Shown: positions 45,701 through 53,660, numbered from the stretch's first letter. The stretch is 64,000 nt of DNA from Candidatus Thiothrix sulfatifontis (GCA_022828425.1 CP094685.1:2666001-2730000); one strand, 5' to 3'. Numbers and translations are program-made. Notes: generated by a model from the sequence alone, not told the origin.

Positions 45701-46129
45701 CGTTTCGTACTCACAAGTTTTTCAAAGATTTGGCAAAAATTGCCAGGTACTCTTTTCGTTCTTGTGGAAACGACGCGCTTGTTTCGGTTTTCACCGTCTT
45801 GTAGTCCACGCATACCCGGCTTTAACCGCTTTGCGCATCCTACAGGCGAAAAAAAACCGCCGTGCGTGTGGGCGGTGTTGCCGCCACAAGTGGGAAAAGA
45901 GTCCCCAGAATTTTGCTGTTTGCTGCCTGAACTTTCAGACTGCGAGTAAATGCTAACGCCAGAATGCAGACGGATGCAAGCGACTTGCCGATAAAGTGCG
46001 GGGTTTTTTTATGGGGTAGCGTATAGTGCTACTTTATGGCGTGATTAGTTTGATTTGGTATTGATATGTGGGCGCTAAATAGCCGGTTGATGTTCCCGGC
46101 TTGCTTGATCGGGTTTCGATGGGTGGCTG
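45701..46129. other. Non-coding tract upstream of the Rep chain
   Basis: No convincing gene. It holds two short inverted repeats: GTAGC-N7-GCTAC at 46016-46032 and AGCCGG-N9-CCGGCT at 46081-46101. The second lies 29 nt after the last DUF29 gene and may be its terminator. A promoter for the minus-strand Rep chain should lie near 45700-45800 but I cannot place it. Confidence 0.4.
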
Positions 46130-46564
46130 TTAGTCAGGCCAGAATTCGGGGTTCATGGCTTGTTCAAAGCGCCACGGGCATTCAGGGGGAAAGGTGCTTT
46201 CAGGTAGCCCGGTTTCATCAGCAGCACCACCACGCCCTAATTCATACCCATCTAACATGAATTCATCCAACTTACCCTTTAGGCTTGGATTCTGCTTCAG
46301 ATGCACGGGTATCATGCGGCGCTGTTCGCGGATGGTGTTCACCCAACTACGCCCTCTGAATTCAGGCTGGTACTGCCATTTGAGCAAGTGCATCAGCAGC
46401 ACACGCAATCGGTTCAGCAGTTCCCGCTTTTCTGATGCGCCCATGCTTTCGAGTTCCTCTAACAGGTGGTCAAGGTCGAGTTCATCTAGCCGCTTATTCT
46501 TGATCAGGTCGGCTTGTTCCAGTGTCCAGCCGTAATAATCGGTTTCGTACTGTATCGCGCCCAT
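46130..46564 (-). CDS. DUF29 family protein, copy 1
   Basis: A 144-residue DUF29 protein: YETDYYGWTLEQADLIKN, LEELESMGASEKRELLNRLR, LLMHLLKWQYQPE, and the C-terminal CPWRFEQAMNPEFWPD. DUF29 proteins are common in cyanobacteria and proteobacteria, often in clusters; the function is unknown. It is the last of three tandem copies on the minus strand. Confidence 0.85.
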   Translation of the reverse strand: MGAIQYETDYYGWTLEQADLIKNKRLDELDLDHLLEELESMGASEKRELLNRLRVLLMHLLKWQYQPEFRGRSWVNTIREQRRMIPVHLKQNPSLKGKLDEFMLDGYELGRGGAADETGLPESTFPPECPWRFEQAMNPEFWPD

Positions 46565-46606
46565 GTTGCGCCCTCCGTTGGTTGGTGGCAGTCATTCAGG
46601 CCAGAA
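46522..46606. repeat. 85-bp direct repeat, copy A
   Basis: Identical to 46987-47071. It covers the 5' end of one DUF29 gene, the intergenic ribosome-site region and the 3' end of the next. It records duplication of the gene unit. Confidence 0.9.
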
Positions 46607-47029
46607 CTCAGGGTTCATGGCTTGTTCAAAGCTCCACGGGCATTCAGGGGGAAAGGCTTTCTCATTAATGCCGGTTTCCTTCGCTGCATCACGGATAGCT
46701 AAGCGGTAAGACGCTGGCAGGGTTTCGGGAATCTTTGGTCTTAAACCGGGATTATCAGCAAGGTGGTATTCGAGTTCATCACGTTGGTTCTTAATGGTGA
46801 GTTCCCAGCTACGCCGATACGGGTAATCCGCCTGAAACTGCCATTTCAGCAGGTGTGCCAGCAATACGCGCAACCGTGACCGTAACGCCTCCTTTTGCGC
46901 CTTGCCCATGCTTTCAATCTCTTCTATCAGGTTTTCAAGGTCGAGTTCTGCTAAGCGTCTATGCCGCATCAAGTCGGCTTGCTCTTGTGTCCAGCCGTAA
47001 TAATCGGTTTCGTACTGTATCGCGCCCAT
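46592..47029 (-). CDS. DUF29 family protein, copy 2
   Basis: A 145-residue DUF29 paralogue: YETDYYGWTQEQADLMRH, IEEIESMGKAQKEALRSRLR, LLAHLLKWQFQAD, and CPWSFEQAMNPEFWPE. The ends are nearly the same as in its neighbours while the middle differs, so the copies have diverged or been homogenised at their ends. Confidence 0.85.
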   Translation of the reverse strand: MGAIQYETDYYGWTQEQADLMRHRRLAELDLENLIEEIESMGKAQKEALRSRLRVLLAHLLKWQFQADYPYRRSWELTIKNQRDELEYHLADNPGLRPKIPETLPASYRLAIRDAAKETGINEKAFPPECPWSFEQAMNPEFWPE

Positions 47030-47071
47030 GTTGCGCCCTCCGTTGGTTGGTGGCAGTCATTCAGGCCAGAA
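46987..47071. repeat. 85-bp direct repeat, copy B
   Basis: Identical to 46522-46606. The shared similarity continues with a few mismatches beyond 47071 into the coding 3' end of copy 3. Confidence 0.9.
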
Positions 47072-47494
47072 TTCGGGGTTCATGGCTTGTTCAAAGCGCC
47101 ACGGGCAGAGTTCAGGGAAGGTTGCCAGATTTAAGCCGGTTTCTAATACCGCACTGTTCCGCGCATCGTCATACGCATCAAGATAGGTTTCGTCTAACTT
47201 GGCTTTCAGGCTTGGATTCTTGCCGATGTGTTTAGCAATGCGCCGCCGCTGTTCGTTAATGGTGCGTTGCCAGCTTGAACCCTGAAAGTTGGGTTGGTAT
47301 TGCCATTTGAGCAAGTGCATCAGCAGCAGTTCAAGCCGGTTGTGTAACTGGTTAGCCTGACTTTTGCCCATGCCTTCAATCTCTTCTATCAGGTTTTCAA
47401 GGTCTAACGCGCCCACCTGCCCATGCTTCAACAGGTTGGCTTGTTCCATTGCCCATCCATAAAAGTCTGTGTCGTACTTTGTAGCCGCGCCCAT
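47057..47494 (-). CDS. DUF29 family protein, copy 3
   Basis: A 145-residue DUF29 paralogue: YDTDFYGWAMEQANLLKH, IEEIEGMGKSQANQLHNRLE, LLMHLLKWQYQPN, CPWRFEQAMNPEFWPE. The ATG at 47494 has GGAGG upstream and aligns with the starts of the other two copies; an earlier ATG adds eight residues. First of the three copies. Confidence 0.85.
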   Translation of the reverse strand: MGAATKYDTDFYGWAMEQANLLKHGQVGALDLENLIEEIEGMGKSQANQLHNRLELLLMHLLKWQYQPNFQGSSWQRTINEQRRRIAKHIGKNPSLKAKLDETYLDAYDDARNSAVLETGLNLATFPELCPWRFEQAMNPEFWPE

Positions 47495-47527
47495 GGGTAC
47501 GCCTCCGTATTGGTTCAAGATTTGATT

Positions 47528-48085
47528 CTAGGTTGATTGCGGCATTGCTGCCAATACCCGCCCGGCGTGATCGCGTTCACCCTCAGTTATCGCGCCCGCT
47601 TCAGTTCCATCAAGGTTGCGGCGCATACCGCCTTGACCTACTGCCAGCAGGTAGGCGCGTTTGTGGGTGTGGTAGTGCAACATTTTGCTTACGACGCGCT
47701 TGGATGCGGACAAGTGCAAGTCGGCAATGTGGCGGAATATCTGCTTTTCAATGCCAAGGGCAAGCGGCAGACAGTCAAGCCATACGGGGAAATTGTTCAG
47801 GCTATCGGATAGCTCACGCGCTCTCAGGTCGCTGGGTGGCGTTTTGGGCGGTTTGGGTGGCTGTCTTGGCTTGCGCTTGGCTTTGGGCTTTGGTTTCGCG
47901 CCCGGCTTGTTGTAAGTGGGCTTGCCGATGGATACCCGCGCCGCTGGCAGTTGATCGCGGGTAATGATGCGCTTGCCGGTACGCTTCACCACGCCGTTTT
48001 CTGGTGCGGTGGTAGCGGTGGCAGGCGTGACAGGCTTGCGCGTGATGCTGATCGTTTGTCGGGGTTTGTCGGTGGTGTTACTCAT
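47528..48085 (-). CDS. ProQ/FinO-domain RNA chaperone
   Basis: A 185-residue protein with a basic, Pro/Lys-rich N-terminal tail (KPGAKPKPKAKRKPRQPPKP). The C-terminal ProQ/FinO domain has NFPVWLDCLPLALGIEKQIF, SKMLHYHTHKRAYLLAVGQG, and MRRNLDGTEAGAITEGERDH. FinO-like proteins bind stem-loop sRNAs and often control plasmid copy or transfer. Inside this element it may regulate replication or mobilisation through an antisense RNA, which is inference. Confidence 0.85.
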   Translation of the reverse strand: MSNTTDKPRQTISITRKPVTPATATTAPENGVVKRTGKRIITRDQLPAARVSIGKPTYNKPGAKPKPKAKRKPRQPPKPPKTPPSDLRARELSDSLNNFPVWLDCLPLALGIEKQIFRHIADLHLSASKRVVSKMLHYHTHKRAYLLAVGQGGMRRNLDGTEAGAITEGERDHAGRVLAAMPQST

Positions 48086-48206
48086 GTGTTACTCGCTGGA
48101 TACGTTGCAAGGTTTCCCGCTGAACGTGCTGTTGCCGTCAACAAAACGTTCAGGGTGTTGTATGGGGTGAGTGTACCAGTGATCGGACGATTGCGGATGA
48201 AAGCCG

Positions 48207-48419
48207 TTAGCGTCGCCCCTCTTCCCTTGCGATTTTATCAAGTTCCTCTTCCAGCCAATTCGGGTTATAGGCGGCTAGTTTGGTGTAATCATCAAGGTCT
48301 ACCAGTACCGCGCTTTTGCCATTTTTGCGGGTGATGGTAATCGGCTGATGCTCATTTACGGCTTTGTCTAGCAGGGTTGCTAGGTTATTGCGGGCGTCAC
48401 TGTAGGTTACTGTCTGCAT
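48207..48419 (-). CDS. Phd/YefM-type antitoxin, apparently orphan
   Basis: A 70-residue antitoxin: VTYSDARNNLATLLDKAV and ITITRKNGKSAVLVDLDDYT. The C-terminal helix is acidic. These proteins neutralise a RelE/YoeB or Doc toxin encoded just downstream. Here the downstream gene is ProQ/FinO, about 120 bp away, with no toxin in between. Confidence 0.88.
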   Translation of the reverse strand: MQTVTYSDARNNLATLLDKAVNEHQPITITRKNGKSAVLVDLDDYTKLAAYNPNWLEEELDKIAREEGRR

Positions 48420-48981
48420 GGTTTCTTTCCTTTGTTGTACAGGTGAGTGACAAGATACCAGTGTTGCGCGGTGGTGTCAGCAGCGTGTTGACTCCCTGAC
48501 AAATTGCCCTTTTTCCAGCGTAAAGCACCCCAAACCCTACCAAAAGCCACGAAAACACCATAAATAGCACTTCCCCCTTCCCCCGGTGGCAAGCTCACGC
48601 CAGCAAGGGGGGGATTCACCGCCGGGGTGAAATAGTGTCGACAATTGCACGGCAAACGGGGCTTGTACAACAAACTGACAACTCACCCCAAAGCGACACG
48701 AAACGCCGGTTTTTTTGCCCACTAACTAACGCAAACCCGCAAGTCATAGACCCGTACTTATCACCCCATCTGGAGTACCTTTAAGTGGAAATATGCCGAC
48801 TTATCAACGCACCATGGCAAATCCTCTCCCCTGCAAGCCGTCTTTCTCAGTAGTGGTCTAATGAATTTTAGACGCGGCTTCCCCCTTCCAAGATTCTGGA
48901 CAGATTATTTTTCCTTTTTTACCAATATCACGTCTGGTTATCAGTGCGCAACCACGCACCAATAACCCAGTAGCTTGGTTG
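48420..48981. other. Non-coding tract with possible origin features
   Basis: About 560 bp with no credible gene. It mixes GC-rich stretches and an AT-rich part near 48900-48980. It adjoins the 43-bp repeat on its right. A replication origin or a promoter for the antitoxin gene may lie here, but no decisive motif is seen. Confidence 0.4.
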
Positions 48982-49024
48982 GTTTATCATGTTTATCAAC
49001 TTGATCATGTTTATCATGTGTGTG
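48982..49024. repeat. 43-bp repeat block A (iteron-like)
   Basis: Identical to 49375-49417. It contains three TTTATCA units and one TTGATCA unit. It covers the 3' end of the 111-residue gene. More TGATAAACA-like units follow at 49027-49041. Confidence 0.85.
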
Positions 49025-49349
49025 GGCGATGATAAACATGATGGTCAAGCTGTTGCGCTGCGCGTTCCGCCTCTGCCCTGCTTAACCCGCCGTCATATTC
49101 CATAATCGCGGCTCGTTCCTCATAGGCTTCTTGTTGATCATCTGACACAGTTGAATAACATGATAAAGATGATCGACTTGATAAAGTTGTTAGTAGATGT
49201 TCTTTAATCCCTTCCTTATATTTCTTTATAAAATCTAATGTGTTAGCTGATAACACGCCTTTGGGTGCTTGAATATGAAGGTGGTCATCCTTGACCACCA
49301 ACGCCACACCCTGCCGCTCACACGCTTGCAAGATGCTGGCAACGTTCAT
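49014..49349 (-). CDS. TubC-N-like docking domain protein, 111 residues
   Basis: The N-terminal 50 residues (ILQACERQGVALVVKDDHLH, IQAPKGVLSANTLDFIKKYK) resemble the TubC N-terminal docking domain, often fused to replication or primase proteins in mobile elements. The C-terminal part (EERAAIMEYDGGLSRAEAER) is seen in similar phage proteins. Overlaps the ATPase gene by 4 nt. It may be a small replication accessory protein. Confidence 0.55.
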   Translation of the reverse strand: MNVASILQACERQGVALVVKDDHLHIQAPKGVLSANTLDFIKKYKEGIKEHLLTTLSSRSSLSCYSTVSDDQQEAYEERAAIMEYDGGLSRAEAERAAQQLDHHVYHRPHT

Positions 49350-50605
49350 AGAACAAACGTTTCCTGTTCGGCTTGTTTATCATGTTTATCAACTTGATCA
49401 TGTTTATCATGTGTGTGTGGTTGATCAACATGATCGGTTTTCAGATACCACTCATACTTACTATCGCCGCGCCGTCTACGGTGTTTGATACCTAACGACT
49501 TCTTAGCACGAGTCAAAGCAATGCGGGTAATCCCCTGATTGTCTGCCTCTGCGTCAATATCCGCCTTCAGCCGTGCACCAGTTGCGAGGAACTGCTTCAA
49601 GAAATCCTCTGCTTCCGCCTGCACTGGTGCGGTGTCGGCTTTGCCATCAGGTTTGATAATGGCTTGCAAGGCTTCACCATCCACCTTCTCACCCCATACA
49701 ATGCCCGCCGTTTGCACCGTCACGAGATGTTCAGGGAATTCAGCTTCACGGCTTTCGACTTCGTAAAGAAAGCCTTCGTCTGATTCTGCTAGATTTGTAT
49801 CGCCTTTCCAAAACAAGCGGGTTGAATCCATATCAGGCGGTTTCATCGCGTACCACACCATCCGCGCCACCTGTAGGAAAGCAGAACTGCCGATGATGCG
49901 CTCACCAATGTTTCCCGATTCGCCCGACGATTTACGGAAATGGGTTATACCCAACACTGCCATGCCGTGTTGTTGCGCCATTTCCACCACGGGTAGCAAT
50001 GACATACGCACCTGTAAAGCATTGTTCATGTCTTGGGTTACGCTTACCACTGGGTCAATGATCAACAAAGCAGGCGGCTTGTCCATGCGGTGTATCGCAT
50101 CCATCAGCAAGGGCATGTCTTGCGCCGGGTTGAACGGTTGCCCGCGTCCACTGGAAACCGTGTGGTCGATAAACCGCACGTTTGCCAAGTCGCCCCCCGC
50201 CGCCTTGAACCGTGGAACAATGGTGTCGTCGAGGTCATCTTCAGCCGTCCAGAAAATGACGGTGGATTTATCCGCCCGCGTACCATCTGGAAACTTGCCG
50301 CCGCTGGTAATCGTTGCCGCTAGGTCAATTGCCAGCAATGTTTTGCCCGTCTTGGGTGCACCTACCAGCAATGACAACTTGCCTTTAGGTAGCCAATACT
50401 GCCACGCCCATTCCATTTGACGCGGGGTAATGGAAAGCCAGGATACAAGCCTAACGTGGTCGTGGTCATCGGCTGTATGGCGATTACCGCGCCATTCGGC
50501 ATGGTGCTGATACCCTGCCCTATCGTGCTGTTCCTTGTGTGGTGGTAATTCACCGCCGCATTCAGCGGGTTTGTAATCACTTAAGATTTCGTCTAAATCG
50601 TCCAT
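49346..50605 (-). CDS. RepA-like AAA/RecA-fold ATPase
   Basis: This 419-residue hexameric-helicase-like ATPase has Walker A KLSLLVGAPKTGKTLLAID, the segment VIFWTAEDDLDDTIVPRF, Walker B ALLIIDPVVSVTQD, and the H-motif VLGITHFRKSSGESGN. This matches RSF1010 RepA-like/AAA_25 proteins that unwind DNA for plasmid or phage replication. The C-terminal 100 residues form a winged-helix-like domain, then a His/Asp-rich tail encoded by the repeat block. It probably works with the Rep_trans protein. Confidence 0.85.
   Translation of the reverse strand: MDDLDEILSDYKPAECGGELPPHKEQHDRAGYQHHAEWRGNRHTADDHDHVRLVSWLSITPRQMEWAWQYWLPKGKLSLLVGAPKTGKTLLAIDLAATITSGGKFPDGTRADKSTVIFWTAEDDLDDTIVPRFKAAGGDLANVRFIDHTVSSGRGQPFNPAQDMPLLMDAIHRMDKPPALLIIDPVVSVTQDMNNALQVRMSLLPVVEMAQQHGMAVLGITHFRKSSGESGNIGERIIGSSAFLQVARMVWYAMKPPDMDSTRLFWKGDTNLAESDEGFLYEVESREAEFPEHLVTVQTAGIVWGEKVDGEALQAIIKPDGKADTAPVQAEAEDFLKQFLATGARLKADIDAEADNQGITRIALTRAKKSLGIKHRRRRGDSKYEWYLKTDHVDQPHTHDKHDQVDKHDKQAEQETFVL
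49375..49417. repeat. 43-bp repeat block B (iteron-like)
   Basis: Identical to 48982-49024 and located in the 3' end of the ATPase gene, where it encodes the HDKHDQVDKHDK tail. Palindromic ATGATCAA and GTTGATCAAC units are included or adjacent. Confidence 0.85.
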
Positions 50606-50853
50606 TTACCCGCGTCCTCCAATGCAAACCTACGGTTGTATGCCAAATAAAGCAGGTAGGAGCAATCACGCGCTTGATTCTCCCAGTTGTTGGCGTATTG
50701 ATTGAATAGCGCTGCGTCTTCCCGGTACTTCGCCGCCAGCTTCAGCGACACGCTACGCACACGAGCATTACGGCTGATCGACTCCATTACATATACCTGC
50801 TCTGCATCGGTAAATGGGTCATAGTTATCTTGATCGGGTTCCTTGCTATTCAT
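50593..50853 (-). CDS. Hypothetical 86-residue protein
   Basis: Unknown and mostly helical (RSVSLKLAAKYREDAALFNQ, QARDCSYLLYLAYNRRF). It overlaps the ATPase start by 13 nt and the upstream gene by 8 nt, so it belongs to the replication operon. Confidence 0.55.
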   Translation of the reverse strand: MNSKEPDQDNYDPFTDAEQVYVMESISRNARVRSVSLKLAAKYREDAALFNQYANNWENQARDCSYLLYLAYNRRFALEDAGKWTI

Positions 50854-51073
50854 CGCCCCCGCCTTCGACTTTGCGCCGTGCGTAATTAACCAAGTCGTTC
50901 AGGTCGTGAATGCCCTCTTCGTGCGCACCAGCCGGGAAGATTGGCGCATATAAGCGAATTATCGGGAACTTGCGAATAAGCCGCTGCTTATGGTCGTTGG
51001 TGTTGCTATAATTCCCGCTGTGAATTGTGTCTTGATTGCCGCCTTTAGTGGGCGGCTTTTTTTTGCGTGCCAT
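50846..51073 (-). CDS. Hypothetical 75-residue basic protein
   Basis: Unknown. The N-terminus is lysine-rich (ARKKKPPTKGGNQ). The first codons overlap a hairpin with a T8 run on the plus strand (51041-51064), which makes this start a little uncertain. It overlaps the next gene by 8 nt. Confidence 0.45.
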   Translation of the reverse strand: MARKKKPPTKGGNQDTIHSGNYSNTNDHKQRLIRKFPIIRLYAPIFPAGAHEEGIHDLNDLVNYARRKVEGGGDE

Positions 51074-51195
51074 GAAGCCTTACCCCTATTATTTGCCGCT
51101 CGTGTATTTATCCCAGCCAAAAAACTCAATTATCCCGACGCGGATACAAATCAAACCAAGTTTGATTTTTGCGAGTGCGTATTTTTTTGTTTGGC

Positions 51196-51435
51196 TCACA
51201 TTGCACCGCCTTGCTTGCGGCTTGCCAGCCACCCCATCACGTCGGATAACATCCACGCCCGCGCCTTCTTGCCGATGAGAAAACCCGCCGGAAAACGCCC
51301 CGCCCGAATATCCTCATAAATCATTGTTTTTGATCTTTGCGTAATCTGGATGACCTCTGGCAACCGCGCTGCACGGTCATGGGGTTGGGGTACACCGCTA
51401 ATTGGATGCGGATCTTGATTTATAGGCTTTAACAT
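51196..51435 (-). CDS. AlpA-family regulator, second copy
   Basis: A 79-residue protein: RLPEVIQITQRSKTMIYEDI is the HTH, then FPAGFLIGKKARAWMLSDVM and WLASRK. It likely controls the replication operon or excision. A 14-bp palindrome lies 20 bp upstream and may be its operator. Confidence 0.8.
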   Translation of the reverse strand: MLKPINQDPHPISGVPQPHDRAARLPEVIQITQRSKTMIYEDIRAGRFPAGFLIGKKARAWMLSDVMGWLASRKQGGAM

Positions 51436-51454
51436 TTTTGTCTACTCCGTAATA

Positions 51455-51468
51455 GTCCCACATGGGAC
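51455..51468. promoter_or_regulatory. Palindromic operator candidate
   Basis: GTCCCA-CA-TGGGAC is a perfect inverted repeat 20 bp upstream of the AlpA-like gene. It is placed where a repressor or activator of that gene would bind. No binding protein is proven. Confidence 0.5.
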
Positions 51469-51590
51469 GGTTACAGATTGCGTGTTTCTGTTGGCTGGTA
51501 ATAGATCAAATATTTAACCCATTAACCCAAAACAATACCTTAGCTATTTTTTATATTATTGATATTTAAGGAAAATAATACCTTGGATAT

Positions 51591-52154
51591 TTACTTGTTT
51601 TTTGGTCTTCCCGGTGACTTATCCCAATTGCAAACCGCTGCAATTCTTTCTATCTCAGGTGCACTTAGATCATGCCCGCTACCTTCAAGCCAACGCTTAA
51701 GCCGCTGCTTTGGCGTGCCTTCCCCGCCCTGCCCGTTTTTCGCTACTGCCCGCCATGCAATGTTGGCAATGTCTAATTCCTTCGGGTAGTGCTCACTATC
51801 TGAATCAAAATCGCCGCCCGGATTATCTAGGGAATCATGCGCCGGTTGCTCTTGTGAGGGTACGGGATGATTTAAGAAGTTATCGCGCTCAAATCTGTTT
51901 ATCTCGCTACCCATCACAAACAAAGCATCCACCAATTTGCACCGCTCCCCTTCAAATGCGCCCTGTGGTCTAACTTGTTTGGTTATTGTTTCCAGCTTTG
52001 TTTTGCCAGTGGATTTAATCACTTGTTCTATAAAAGCCTTTACGTCGGCTCTTGTTTGAAATCGCTCTTTGAACTGATAAAGCCATCTAACATCCAATCC
52101 CCCAAAGACTGGCAAGCATTCTTCATCACCTAATGGAATATGTGGAATATGCAT
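51591..52154 (-). CDS. Hypothetical 187-residue element protein
   Basis: Not recognised. It has a helical N-terminal half (WLYQFKERFQTRADVKAFIE) and an acidic middle. The C-terminal part (PKQRLKRWLEGSGHDLSAPE, IERIAAVCNWDKSPGRPKNK) may bind DNA. The ATG at 52154 has AAGGGG upstream. It lies between the integrase and the AlpA-like gene. Confidence 0.6.
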   Translation of the reverse strand: MHIPHIPLGDEECLPVFGGLDVRWLYQFKERFQTRADVKAFIEQVIKSTGKTKLETITKQVRPQGAFEGERCKLVDALFVMGSEINRFERDNFLNHPVPSQEQPAHDSLDNPGGDFDSDSEHYPKELDIANIAWRAVAKNGQGGEGTPKQRLKRWLEGSGHDLSAPEIERIAAVCNWDKSPGRPKNK

Positions 52155-52269
52155 AAACACCCCTTCACGGTGCAAACCCTCAAATGAAAACCAGCGGAAA
52201 GCCGTTGAAGGTTTCGGCTTTGTCGGGAGCTACCCTATCCGCTGGAAGTGAAAGTATAGCGGATGGTGG

Positions 52270-53502
52270 TTAGGTGGCGGCATAGGTGCGGAATGGGATT
52301 ACTTTTGCACCGTGTTGCTGTGAGTCGAGGAAATCCGCCCACCATTGCATAAGCCTAACCCGCTCTTCCCAGAAACGCGCCATGTGATTGTAAGCACCCT
52401 TAACCGCGTTCGGCTCTTTGTGTGCCAGTTGCTTTTCAATGGCTTCAGAACGAAAGCCCGCATCATAGAAATTACTGGATGCCAACGCCCGGAAACCATG
52501 CACGGTGGTTTTCTCCTTCCAGCCGATACGCCGGATAAGTTGAAGCATGGCGTTCTCACTCATTGGCACGGTACGCCGCTGGGTGTAGAACAGAAAGTCT
52601 GAATCGCCAGTAAGCGGCTGAAGTTCGCGCAATAGGTCAAGGGCTTGACGCGATAACGGCACGGTGTGTGGTAGCTTCATTTTCATGCGCTCACCCGGAA
52701 TATTCCATACTGCCTTTTCCCAGTCGATTTCTGACCATTGCGCCCCCCGCACCTCTTCGGTTCTAACGAAGGTCAGCAGGGTGAAACGGATTGCCAGCTT
52801 CAGCACCATGCTGCTATCGGCTTCAAGATCACGGAAGAATTGCGGGAGGTCGGCATTCGATAAGGCGGCATGGTGTTGTTGCTTGTACGCCTTCAATGCG
52901 CCGCGTAAATCTGAAGCGGGGTTATGCCGTGCTTTGCCGGTTACGATTGCATAGCGGTACACCGCTGCAATGAATTGCTTAATGCGGCTGGCATACTCAA
53001 ACGCACCACGGGATTCTATCTTTCTGCACACATCCAGTATATCGGGAGGTTCAAGCGCTGTTATCGGTCGCTCACCAATGTATGGAAACACATCCAGCTC
53101 TAAGCGCCTCAGTATCTTAGCGGCATTGGTCGGCTTCCACTTCTCATAGTTGTTAGCGTGCCATTCACGCGCCACTATCTCAAAGGTATTAGCCGCTACC
53201 CTGCCCTGTTTGATCAATTCGTCTTTCTTGTGGGTGTTGGGGTCTATGAAGCGCTTCAGCAAATCCCGTGCTTCATCTGCGGCATGGCGGGCTTGCTTAA
53301 TGGATACCTTCGGGTACTCACCAATGGTCAGAATGCTTTCCTTGCGGGTATCCGGTTGGCGGTACTTCAATAACCACACTTTTTTACCCGCTTGACCGCT
53401 CTTGCGGTTGGGGCGGATTTCCAGATACAGCCATTCACCATCCGGCAGTCGGTAGGGCTTTTCTTGTGGTTTGGCGTTCTTGATATTCACGTCTTTCAGC
53501 AT
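52270..53502 (-). CDS. int: P4-type tyrosine integrase
   Basis: A 410-residue integrase with an N-terminal DUF4102 arm-binding domain (MLKDVNIKNAKPQEKPYRLP, DGEWLYLEI) and a core catalytic domain. The Arg is in TFVRTEEVRGAQW, HxxR is in TVHGFRALASSNF, the second His is in QLAHKEPN, and the Tyr is in YNHMARFW. It sits 140 bp from tRNA-Leu, pointing away from it. Repeats in its promoter region may be arm sites. Confidence 0.94.
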   Translation of the reverse strand: MLKDVNIKNAKPQEKPYRLPDGEWLYLEIRPNRKSGQAGKKVWLLKYRQPDTRKESILTIGEYPKVSIKQARHAADEARDLLKRFIDPNTHKKDELIKQGRVAANTFEIVAREWHANNYEKWKPTNAAKILRRLELDVFPYIGERPITALEPPDILDVCRKIESRGAFEYASRIKQFIAAVYRYAIVTGKARHNPASDLRGALKAYKQQHHAALSNADLPQFFRDLEADSSMVLKLAIRFTLLTFVRTEEVRGAQWSEIDWEKAVWNIPGERMKMKLPHTVPLSRQALDLLRELQPLTGDSDFLFYTQRRTVPMSENAMLQLIRRIGWKEKTTVHGFRALASSNFYDAGFRSEAIEKQLAHKEPNAVKGAYNHMARFWEERVRLMQWWADFLDSQQHGAKVIPFRTYAAT

Positions 53503-53513
53503 GGTGGATACCT

Positions 53514-53552
53514 GCGGGTAAAAAAAATTATTCTTACCCGCTTTTTACCCGG
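53514..53552. repeat. TTACCCGC repeats upstream of the integrase
   Basis: GCGGGTAA at 53514-53521 and TTACCCGC at 53534-53541 are inverted. A further direct TTACCCGG copy lies at 53545-53552. They overlap the probable promoter of int and might be integrase arm or regulator sites. Confidence 0.5.
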
Positions 53553-53595
53553 ATGTCACGATTCTTTACCGTACCAACTAGAACGTCAGAAACGA

Positions 53596-53622
53596 GAAAG
53601 CCCGCATTCTAGCGGGCTTTTC
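53596..53622 (-). terminator. Element-borne terminator after tRNA-Leu
   Basis: The stem GAAAGCCCGC with GCGGGCTTTTC, followed on the minus strand by TTTCTCG. It lies 20 nt after the tRNA end. It probably replaces the native terminator displaced to 39887. Confidence 0.55.
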
Positions 53623-53637
53623 GTGAGTCTAGGATTC

Positions 53638-53660
53638 AAATCTGGTGCCGGGAAGAGGAC
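53638..53660. other. tRNA-proximal attachment site
   Basis: The 3' end of tRNA-Leu plus a few flanking bases. It matches 39919-39940. Integration restores a full-length tRNA gene using the element's copy of this segment. Confidence 0.72.

Larger units (their letters stand above)
39919..53660. mobile_element. Integrated element in tRNA-Leu(CAG), about 13.7 kb
   Basis: Bounded by an imperfect direct repeat of the tRNA-Leu 3' end (39919-39940 and 53638-53660). A P4-type integrase lies next to the tRNA. Nearly all genes are minus-strand and tightly overlapped. Content: two AlpA-like regulators, a RepA-like ATPase, a Rep_trans protein, ProQ/FinO, three DUF29 genes, and unknown membrane proteins. 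No capsid, portal, terminase or type IV secretion gene is seen. It is most like an integrative mobilisable or satellite element; a filamentous-phage relative is less likely because no Zot-type ATPase is visible. Confidence 0.85.

Noticed and set aside
45552..45956. 134-codon plus-strand frame in the element
   Set aside because: It overlaps the minus-strand gene chain, has no family pattern and no ribosome site.
48407..48673. Minus-strand frame of 88 codons upstream of the antitoxin
   Set aside because: Its residues follow the GC-rich repeats, there is no Shine-Dalgarno sequence, and it overlaps the antitoxin start.
51041..51064. Hairpin with T8 as a plus-strand terminator
   Set aside because: No plus-strand gene precedes it, and it overlaps the start of a minus-strand gene encoding KKKPP.
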